Shown: piece by piece, positions 54,256 to 64,000 of the stretch | How the letters are laid out: every line of letters starts with the position of its first letter | How positions within the stretch are numbered: the stretch's first letter is position 1 | NCBI GenBank assembly: GCA_013365325.1 | Contig: JABVXV010000070.1 | Span: 1-64,000, forward strand | Direction of reading: 5' to 3' | Length of the DNA: 64,000 nt | Source: Dipetalonema caudispina | Taxonomy: Eukaryota > Nematoda > Chromadorea > Rhabditida > Onchocercidae | Translations under genes and position numbers: made by a program | The notes under the pieces: model-generated | Seen by the model: the letters and a program-made list of their open reading frames with translations, nothing else | What the model was told of the DNA's origin: nothing | Databases searched by the model: none

Positions 54256-57200
54256 ATGTCTGGAGAATATCTGGAAGACGGGCAGGAAGGCAAGCACGAT
54301 TTGTTGTGAGTTGCGCTCATTCTTGTATGCGTTTTAACTAGCTATTAAATAAAGCATATACTAGTAAAGAAACCTTCACGTTTTACATACAATATACCTA
54401 AGAAGGACTACAGAAATGATACTTTGAATATTTCTTGCGGTTAACAAACATTCCGAATTTATGAAAAAAGAGGTGTTTTATAAAAAGACACAGAAAAAGT
54501 GCCTTTTTATAAAACGAGATCTATTCATACCGCTCATCCCATATTAGAATTGCTAATACTGTGGGACCTATAAGTGATAGAATATGCTTAAGGGTTTCAC
54601 TTATTGATCAACTTTGTCGGCAATCAGTGGCTTGGAACCCCCATGAAAATGTTAATAAATAATCTCTGCTATATAACCTTGCCGAAGCTGATCTAATTAT
54701 CCTGTAGTAAAGGAATGACTTTATTGCAGTGAAAAAATTAAGATAGCTGTTGAACAGAAGAATTCAGATTTGGTGACCGAAATTTACAAACACTGTTCGG
54801 AAGCTGAAGCTTTGTCATTTCTTCAGTATGTTTCGTTCGATTTCAGTCTAAAAGAAACATTATTTTACGTTACGGGAAGTGATAAGTGAAATTTTCAAGT
54901 GAAATTCTCATGTATCGTCATAGCCTCTACTTATCTTTGTGAATTTTCAATGCATAGATTTTTTTTCATTTCAGGTTATTTGACAGTGCGGTTGATGATG
55001 AAATGGAAACGATGGTATCTGCTCTCTTTGCAGTAGCAAAAAGAGACTTTTCAGATCTTAATGATAGAGTTAGTCGTTTTTAGTGAAAGTATTATATTTT
55101 TACTGTATCACTCTGGCAGAATTCATTGGAACTTGATCTCTAGTTTGATTTCGCAATATTCCTTACTTATATTTTACATTTTCTCGAAATTCAAACAAGT
55201 AGTCGTTTAATTCCTGGAGACGTGCAATTTTCTATGAAGCAATAAATATGTCTCATCTAAACTAATTATGATATCCGTTACGTCGCTCAGTTGTAGGGAA
55301 TATTCATTTTTTTCTGATCTTTAAGGGACCGTTTCAACGCATGTTGCTCCATCATTCTCTATATTATAATTAACAAAGATAATATAATTGAATTTTATTG
55401 TTATGTAGTTTATCTTTTGTATAAACTGATGGAATTACTTGTGCAAATTCTTTTCATATTGTAACTAACTAATGAGAAATATCATTTGAAACTGTTTCAG
55501 GTTGAAAAAATTGTTCACCGTTTCGTATGTTACGGTCGGAGTCGGTTTGTTCGAAAAGCCGCACTATCTGTTTTGCGTGAATTGAAGACCAGCAATGTTT
55601 GGAAGGATTATTTCATCTTGATGGATGTTCTGGAGGAACCACAGGTTAATCTAGCTGATACAAAGGTTGTTGTGGGAAGGCATCACTTTCTGGAACCAAA
55701 GGCCGGTGAAACCTTATGTCGATATTATATGTAATTGTCGGCCGATCGATTCCTGTATAGCAATTGTCTTTGGGCATCTGATTCGCATATTACTGCCGCC
55801 AATTAATTGTGCACCTAATGGGGCTCACAGTTTGGTAGAAGCACTGGTATGTAACGGCTTATTTCTTAATAAATAAGTGCCCAAACAATGTAAACGATTC
55901 CACTGATCAAAATATTTCTGCAGTTTCATTTGGTAAAACCAGTTCTTCCCAGTTTCGACCGCATACTGCGCATTTGTAAAGCCACTATAGAATACGATGG
56001 ATGCTTGCCTTGGTTTTGGGTACAGCTACTGTTCGTGAGAGCTTTAGATCATCCGAATGGATGGATACGAGTTTGGGCAGCTCAGAAAGTATTTTCTATC
56101 GATACAGCATTGCTGAAGATGGATTATTCAGTAGGTTATACACTTTTTTTACATTTATTTCTTATTAATTTCATCAGTGCCCGTGTTACTGTTATCTTTA
56201 CTAATAGATTAGCATTACGGTTTAACGCATCGTTTGCACGATCCATCAAATGATGTTTGGGGCCAGAATTTTGAAAGCCACTGCTGGGATCCTTAATATA
56301 GGCTTAGAAGTCAGCGAAGAATTTTTTTATTAAACAAGTTAAACAAATTGGAGAAAATGATGGAAGGAAAGAATAAAATGAAAAGAGCAAGAGAAAAAAA
56401 AGGAGGCGGAGATAATTGTTAGCAATATTTCATGAGTTCAAGGCCCATTGTTGAACCTAAAAGTTTATAAGGCATTATCTTGCATCTGTTTGCATGAGAA
56501 TTTTGTTGTTGTTCATCCAAAAAATCCACCGGAATGATCCTTATGTTAATAATCTTCGTTTGGTTTGAACTTCATAGTACATAAATTACCATTTGGCAGT
56601 TACTTTGATAGTTTATATTGATGCGTAATTCCAATTCATGATAGATGCTTTCAGATCATTTTATCTAGCTTATTGACTGCTCTCAGTGGCAGTAACATTT
56701 ACTGGCGTCTTAATGAAGATGCAAAATTGAACATTTTTGTCAAAAATTTCGGATCTTTCCTTGAGCGCATTGCATCTGCTGGTTCGAGAGATGACGAAAG
56801 TATGTGCTACTTTTATAATGACTTTTATAGGAAGTAAAAATTCTTCCATTAGTTTTCAGAGATTCGGTCGTGCACTATTTGATTTGATGAATTTTACGGT
56901 CGATTTTCTAAAATCCAGGTATTATCAAGATGTGTAGGTAGGTCGTAACCTATACAATTGTCTTGTCGTTGCCATCCGAGCAAAGAAATGCTATATCCAT
57001 ATAGGATTAACTTAATATGTTAACAAGTTGGTGATATAGTTATACAGTAACCACACTACTTTGATGCAACATCGATCAATACAAAATTAGTAAACAAAAA
57101 AATATTCAATAAAACGAAATGCCAGTAGCACACGTTTTCTTTCTTTCAGAATTATCTGTTTTTGTTAGCATGGGATATGAGAAATTGAAATTACATGTAT

Positions 57201-60200
57201 TTTCAGAGAATTTCTTCAAAACATTCGTGCAGCTAGTGCCAGTGCACGTGTCCAATTATACGTCGCTGTTTTTCATTTCCTGTTCATTGCAGTTCTGTAT
57301 ACCGGCACCGATATGCAGCGATTGTCTGGCATTGTGCAGGTGATTCTGTCTCTTCAACATATTCCAGAATTCCATATCTCAAGTAATTTATTCTGAATAT
57401 TTGCAGACCGATATTGAATGCAGTTGCTCGCATTCCGTGCTTTGCGCTTCGAATTTGTACCACAGGAAATTTTCTGAAATTTTTCTTCAAACTGGCGGAA
57501 AGAGTTTGTTCTTTTACTGCTTCTTTTTATAAAACACATCTTGCGAATGATGATTTTTTTTAAATAAATAAAATTTTGCTTTCGATTTTTTTTGTAACAA
57601 AGTTCAATTAATTTTGCCTTCGCAATAATTTCTATGAATTATATCTAGAATTGGTATGAAGCATATTGTTTCGCATCGTTGTTGTCCGAGCTACCGGCAG
57701 ATAAATATGGATTTATTTTGCAAGAATTTTTTTACAATACATCTTTTACTGGAACACTGACGGAAGATGTGATGGAAGAACTGGAGGAATTACAACGCTC
57801 GTACGTGTCATACTGCTTTGAACGAAACAATTGGCTTGCTCACGCAATTTATGCGTGGAAAATAGTAGTTTTTTTTTTTTTGTTTGAATCGAATAATTTC
57901 ATTTCTTTCACTTATATATAGAAATCTATAACTTTTCAAAATCCTTGACAATATCAATGAATATTTTTATGCAGTTAGGAATGTTTTCTATCTTGGCTTG
58001 AATTTTTTAATCATTTGATTCTTTTGCAAAGATCCAGTAGAATTTTGAAGTTCAGCAAAATCATTATTCATCTTATAATCTGTTGATCAGTTTGACTGGA
58101 TTAATTTTGCCACCATCAATACAATTGATCAATTGATTATTAAAGGCATTAGACCATGGACGGGCCTATAAAGTGGCCATGGGAGTTTCATGCTCATTGT
58201 CAGCAGTTGACTCGTATTATTCTGTTTATGACTTCAAAGCAGTGGATATCTTATTGCAGCTCTATACTGTAATAATATCAGACGACAAATTTTTCGATAG
58301 AGGTGATAAAACTTTTTCCTTTTAATTCTATGATACAGTTGTGGGGATCGAACTTATATATTGCAACAATTTTTTGTTTCGTCTTCAGCTAATTTCGAAC
58401 AGATAGTAATAGCAGATGACTTCTTATCATAGAGAAGCCGTCATAATAGTAGGTTCCATTAATGATTAACTGCTGTCATTTAAATGAAGGCTGGTTTTTT
58501 TCATCTTTCAATATGTTAGAGTGCATTGTTCCAAAAATTCCGAAATACTATGCTTTTGTTCCTATATCGGCAAATAGAGCATTGCGAAGAGTATTCAAGA
58601 ATGAAAACGAAGCGAATAATGTAACGTTTAATAAAAGTTGACTCATTTTTATTGTATATTAAACTTCTGATCTCATTGTTAAAAGAAGTATGCAAGTCGG
58701 TGTGTTTTAGAAGAATCTGAATATGTCAAATATGCTCTTACTGCATATTTAGACACACGCCTTTTCGCTGACACGAATGAGGTAAATAACTTTTGCATAT
58801 CTTTAGACATTCTAATAATTTGTTGATAATTTACCTTTTTTTATTTGCATTGAATAAATTTTAGAGAAAATTTTGTAGGTATTGGTCTTTTATTTTTAAT
58901 TTTGCATATTTTTTTCATGTTTAATTCCGCAGGACCGTTTAATCCCGCACACTCAGTTTTGCGTGTCTTTTTGACCCAGATGTTTACTATTGCAGGTCTT
59001 TGATCCTACATTTTTCAATGCTTTGCATAAAAAACTGCTTGCTATATACGATATAAATTTTGAGCGATTTCTGCTGCGTTCAATGTTACTTTGCAATAAG
59101 GTTTGCATTTGCTAATTCTTTTTTTTTTTTTTTTTTTAACCGAATAAATTGGGTTCCTTCAAATTGGTTACCGGTGGATAGTGTCAATTAATTTCCGAAT
59201 TGACAGCATAGCATGAATAATTTCCCGTCTTGAATTATTCCAGACCACCTCATTATCGACGCGTGCAGCGTTATCTTCAGTTGCAGTAGCGGTGATCTCG
59301 AAATATCGTGATGTATCTCATACCGCATGGGATGCTATATTCAATTTTCTGTTAGCGAAGGAAAATGATTCTAGAGCAAGGTTTACAATTTCTAAGACAG
59401 TTTTGTGGAGTTCAGCTTTTAAAGGACTTTTATGGGAAAGTTTTTCTGACACTTTTCATTTATGTTGTGATCCATGTTATATTTCCTCCAGTTTATTGGA
59501 ATTGGTAGTGGTTTTTGTGACCTTGTTAATTTCTTTGTTACAGCAGTGCTATTAATAGAATGGCTGTGCTTGGGGAAACGATTGCACAAAATAAATCCGT
59601 GTTATGGCAAAATTTTATAATTGATCACTCCTTCGATTCTGCATCCATATTCAAGTTTTGCATCAACTCGTTGAAAATATTCTTCAGTTGGGATTGCCGC
59701 CGTGCTCTTTTGGACTTGTTGCTAGTTGTGCTAAAAAAAGTATTCAATATTTTTATTTTTTTCTGGCACTGCTACATCGTTTTTCGCAAAACTTCAGTTG
59801 AGCTTTTCATTCCGGCAAGGGAACAGAAGCAATTAAGCAACGTTGAAACACATGTAGAAAAATATGCCAAAGGCATAATACAAACCGAACTAACACAGTA
59901 GCACGTTGGCATCTGAAAACCAAACGCTCCCATATATAAATTAAGCGGGACGGTTTGACTCTTAGCTTCCTTGACCTGCTTTGTGAGCCAAGCATATTTT
60001 TTTGTACGGTTGTCATTCCACCTGAAAATGTACTGCGTTGATTGATCATATAGTTCCACTGACTAAATCTTTAAATTTTCTGTTCCTGTTATATCAAATA
60101 TGAATATATAAATGTGTTTGTCAGAAAATGTGTTCGTCCTTTATTTTTCTTTCTTTTTTTTTTGAGAAAGTTTATGCATGCTAGCATAGCATACACGGCC

Positions 60201-63200
60201 CACATGCGCTAGTCGATATGCTTAAGCAAGTTTTCTGATTTTCTTGTTGTGACACTGTTCTTGTATCGTTCCCTTCCTTTAGTAATGATACATCATTTAG
60301 GGATAGTTTAGGTTTCATCCACAAATATTTTCTTTGAGAGCTCTTTATCAGTAACTTTATTTTAATCGCAGGCTCCAATCGGTTCGATGATTGAAAAAAG
60401 CATTGAAGTGGTATTGGCAGTTGCCAGTGAGGAAAAAAAGACACTTAACTATATTTCTGTTATCAGTGTTCTTCTCACAATTTGTACACTGAAATTCACG
60501 TTGCGTACGCAGGAAGTTGCCAAAGTTGCACTAGTAAATTTATGATTTTTTCCTTTTTTTTTTTGCTTAATTGAAATCTTTTTTGTTGCACGAAGTAAGC
60601 ATTGTTAATATTTAATTGTTAGTTCCCATTGCAAATAACGATAGTTTAACCAACATGTGGATCAAAATGAGTAGTTTTACTACGAGTCTGTTTTGATAGC
60701 CAGTCTGGACTCTGACACATAGTTAAGCCATTATCAAGACATGTACTGGACGACTGGCAGTCCAAATATTCTAGTCTACTTGCTTTTTAATGGCTGGAGA
60801 CCCTTATTTTGATCAGATATATATGACATAGTATATTAGACCTCAGTTTCTTCAGGATCTCTCCAATGCAAAACTTTTTATATTTCATGATTACAGAAAA
60901 CTGTTGAGAAATTATACGCAGAAAGCGAGCAGAATGTACAGATTGCAGTGGTTCTGTCAGACGCATTTTATCATGCTAGAAAATTGCTGTGCATCACCTG
61001 GTTTCCACTTCTGATTAAAATGTGTGCCTTTGGACCAGTTTGCAAAAAAGATATTATAGTACTCAATTTAGCTGTTCAAATGGCTTATGCGATGGAGAAA
61101 TCACTACCGAATTCCAATTATGAGAAGTATCGTTGCTTTTTCTGAAATTTGGCCAGACAAGTTCTATCGTTTTTTCACCTTGGAGGGTTTTTTTTCGGTC
61201 AGTTGAAGTCCGATGGTTATGCTCTTTAAATGCCGGAATTTCAAATCATTTATATTCTTGCTAAAGCTGAAAGTATCTTTTATAAGCGATAACAAAGTTT
61301 AAGCGGTAGAGATTCCAGACTTCATGAATGTGCTCAGTATTCTCGACTTCGTGCCTTGCAAACGGTTTCTTGGATCTGTAAAAATCGCTGCGGTTCTGCA
61401 GACAAGTTTATCCAGGAAACTTTTCTCATGATGAAAATCCTTCAGACTATGAGGAATACGTAAGTTTCATTCATTTTTTATTTGTTTTATGCCTTCATTT
61501 AGAATTTTCGGCGTTGAGGATCCTATGGGTGGTTTTAAATGACACAGAAGTTGTTGTTTCAATCTACTGATTCCTTTGTGTTTTTGAAATTCCTGAGTTC
61601 CAGGTGTTTATTTGAACAAAATTTCTTACCGCTTAATTTTTATTTTTTGATACTTTTTGGTTATGATCCATTGTCTCATAGTTGATCCATGTTTAGGCAC
61701 AACCATTATTCATTTAGCAACCGACAAAGAGTACTTTGTTTGTTTTAGATCTTTTGGACTGTCCTTGACTCATCGACAAAAAACACGCCTGTTGCAGTTG
61801 CTATTGCTTATCTACGTTTTTGCAAGCGAGGTATATTAACGATTAGTTACCACTGCGTAATTAATTTAACATAAATTTCGAGAAAATTGGATTCATTGTA
61901 GCTTTTTCTTTCTCAAATTTGCGGGTTATTTGTTCCTTATTCTTCTGTGTTCCAGGAATGTCTATTGAGTTTATAATTCACCGTTCAGGAAATGTTGGAA
62001 AAACTAGAATTCTTTTGTATAGAATGCTTGAAAGACCCTTCGCAGCAATCATCTGTGAGACTTATTGTGAGCTGGATACTTGTGAGACTGTATTGCAACA
62101 ACGAAGATGCATTTCAGAAATTCATTGGCATCGAGAAAGAAGTAAGGTTTTGCCATCTTAAAGCATTTTCATCTGTAGTCATAATTTATTGATTTAGACT
62201 GCCTTCGAGTTTGTTTAGAAGAATGAATCAATTATCCATAACATTAGCAAAGGAATACATCGTACTATTTTGTTAACACTGGTGGAGAATTATTATTTTA
62301 AGAACAGGTAAGAGACACCATATGCTATCAATCCAGTTGTAGAAAATCTGGGTCGATCATCCAAATATTAAGAAACAAACATTAAAATTTTTTGCTGTAC
62401 GAATGTTGAATTTTTACTAATGTTGATTTGTAGCTTTTGTAGCTTGCGGCTGCAAGAATCGGAAGTATTGGTTCATGGATCACAATATTAATGCATGTTA
62501 CGAAGATCAACCGTACAAACGTAAATTGTTATTCATTTTTCCTGATTTTTGTAGTATTATCATCGATATTGGTCCGTCATATCTTATATTCTCGTATAGA
62601 CTGACATGACTTTTTAATCTTTCTGAAATTTTGACTTCAGCTTTCTAGTTTTGGTAGGGAATTTTTTTTTTCACTTTGAGGATTTCTGCATAATTTTCAA
62701 CATTTTACAGATTGCATTTACTCGATGTTTTACATTATTTCATCCATGGTGTACTGCACAAAATTTTACCGTTCGTTGTACCTCGTTGGCAGCTCTCAGA
62801 TTGCTTTGGAATATTGCTGGGAACGAATTGCGTGATCAGTTTGGTTATTTACGCCGTATTATCGAATTTAATGTCGAAAAAACAGGGTATTTCCCCAAAT
62901 GTTTTTTATGTTTTTTTTTCTTTTTTGTGTATGTGTGCTTTTTTCCTCTTTTCTTGTCGTCTTGATCATCTCGTTGGAGAAAATTTTCGGAGGGAGAAGT
63001 AGAAAATTACTGTTTTGTTATTTTGTTTGATGATTACCTGAAGATACTTTTTGAGTTATTTTAGAAACATGAAGCGCATAATTGACAAATTATGCAACGA
63101 TTTCTATTTTGCGTATTTGGACGAAAATGCTGACTATTCTTTGGAGGTTGGTGCTGATCAGCATTATAGACTGTAGGTGATGAGTGTGACTAGATTCCAC

Positions 63201-64000
63201 AGTTTTCATATAATTATGGAACCTAGTTAATGAGAGGGTCATTCTAGGTAGGAAGAATTTCCGCTGTAGATGGTTGTGGCCTGAGTATTTGGTGGTAATG
63301 TTTGTACTGTCACAGAGAATCAATCTGTATCATGTTTGCTATAAGAAGAAACTAATGTAGCATTTGTTATAAAGTTTGATGACGTGGACGGTATACCAAA
63401 CTATTTCCAGTTATGAGGTGAAGTGGTTTCGTACATCTTTATTTTTATTTTTATCATGAGTCTAGTCCAGAATAAATAATGATCCATGATGGCACAAATG
63501 ATACAATGTGGACCAGTTATTCTTTTCTTTTTTGAGGTAGTACTTGGTTAAAGGATATCAGTAACACCATCACAGAATAAGTAATTCATAGTTAAATTAT
63601 ACAGGGATCATCACTATGAGATTAGGTATCTTAAAGTATACAATTTTTCAGACAGTTTTGACAATTCTTCCGGAAAAAGTAGGACTCACACCAGAGGACG
63701 CTATAACAGTTGATCTTCTAAAAAACACCTCCAGTGAAGACTTTGTTTGTGTACGCCATGATTCGGATCATTTGAGTCAATATCCGTCCTTCATTTTTGG
63801 TCAGCTGCGTTCATTCTCTTTTGTTTTTGCCAAAAAAACAATTTTTTCTATCTTTTTGTTCTGATATAATATTTCAAAACGTCTTATCAACTATTTTTTC
63901 TGTTGCATTGCTATGAAATTTTCATGGATGATTCTGCGACTCCGACGAATGATGCATTATTTCGCGTTTTTCAGATCACAGTTTAATTCATTTTACAAAA
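54256..64000 (+). CDS. tarbp1: TARBP1/TRM3-type tRNA (Gm18) ribose methyltransferase, N-terminal HEAT region, 3' end outside window
   Basis: Large alpha-helical protein; TRM3/TARBP1 2'-O-methylates G18 of tRNA through a C-terminal SpoU domain, which would lie beyond the right edge. About 1,120 codons are visible. Exons: 54256-54305, 54730-54825, 54975-55068, 55501-55644, 55924-56130, 56213-56254, 56655-56799, 56831-56918, 57207-57347, 57407-57503, 57649-57864, 58146-58302, 58520-58620, 58686-58781, 58996-59100, 59244-59380, 59544-59739, 60372-60533, 60897-61126, 61310-61459, 61749-61830, 61989-62141, 62443-62520, 62711-62886, 63065-63146 and 63652 to about 63790. Identity rests on alignable blocks: KDYFILMDVLEEPQFHLVKP with human YILIMETLEGNQIHVIKP; WCTAQNFTVRCTSLAALRLL with [40 protein letters not shown] with FFFATFHPLKDYCLETIFY. 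Boundaries at 56.2-56.9, 57.35 and 62.2-62.4 kb are tentative. Confidence 0.85.

Noticed and set aside
55645..55923. Open stretch after exon 4 of the TARBP1 gene, read as further coding sequence
   Set aside because: It needs a frameshift. Treating it as an intron joins LMDVLEEPQ to FHLVKPVLP, which matches human TARBP1 directly.
59772..60059. Minus-strand frames within an intron of the TARBP1 gene, considered as an inserted gene
   Set aside because: No recognisable domain; two overlapping frames are open at once, typical of chance.

Overview
The window is AT-rich eukaryotic nuclear DNA, almost certainly from a nematode. Genes are split into small exons (about 40-260 bases). Introns end mostly in TTTCAG or close variants, and several start codons sit just after such an acceptor, as expected for spliced-leader trans-splicing. 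One gene encodes the nematode-type small heat-shock protein HSP-25, and ShKT domains like the one seen here are abundant in nematodes. A clade III (filarial-like) worm is my guess from base composition and domain conservation, not something the sequence proves. No rRNA, tRNA, CRISPR array or intact transposon was found. Exon structures below were assembled by hand from splice consensus, reading phase and protein-family similarity.

Left part (1-25 kb). A (TAA)n microsatellite opens the window. An ETS transcription factor with Pointed domain, AT-hook and ETS domain follows on + (about 1.7-6.8 kb). A DRAM/Frag1/Sfk1-type membrane protein lies on - (10.0-13.0 kb) and diverges from an ATG13 orthologue on + (14.3-17.9 kb), so two autophagy-related genes share one upstream region. 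A predicted secreted protein on + (21.5-24.9 kb) joins a signal peptide, an EGF module, a ShKT-like module and a nitrobindin/THAP4-type beta-barrel.

Middle (25-49 kb). About 9.8 kb without a recognisable gene, rich in simple repeats, precedes hsp-25 (+). Four genes then lie on -: mitochondrial ribosomal protein mL41, a PAF-acetylhydrolase 1B alpha-type subunit whose catalytic serine is replaced by aspartate, a KCTD2/5/17-type BTB protein, and a 66-residue membrane protein of unknown role.

Right part (49-64 kb). RBM22, mitochondrial ribosomal protein bS18m (MRPS18C) and a TARBP1/TRM3-type tRNA ribose methyltransferase lie head to tail on +. The last runs off the window before its catalytic domain. 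Spacing and trans-splice-like acceptors make operons possible on both strands, but this is inference.
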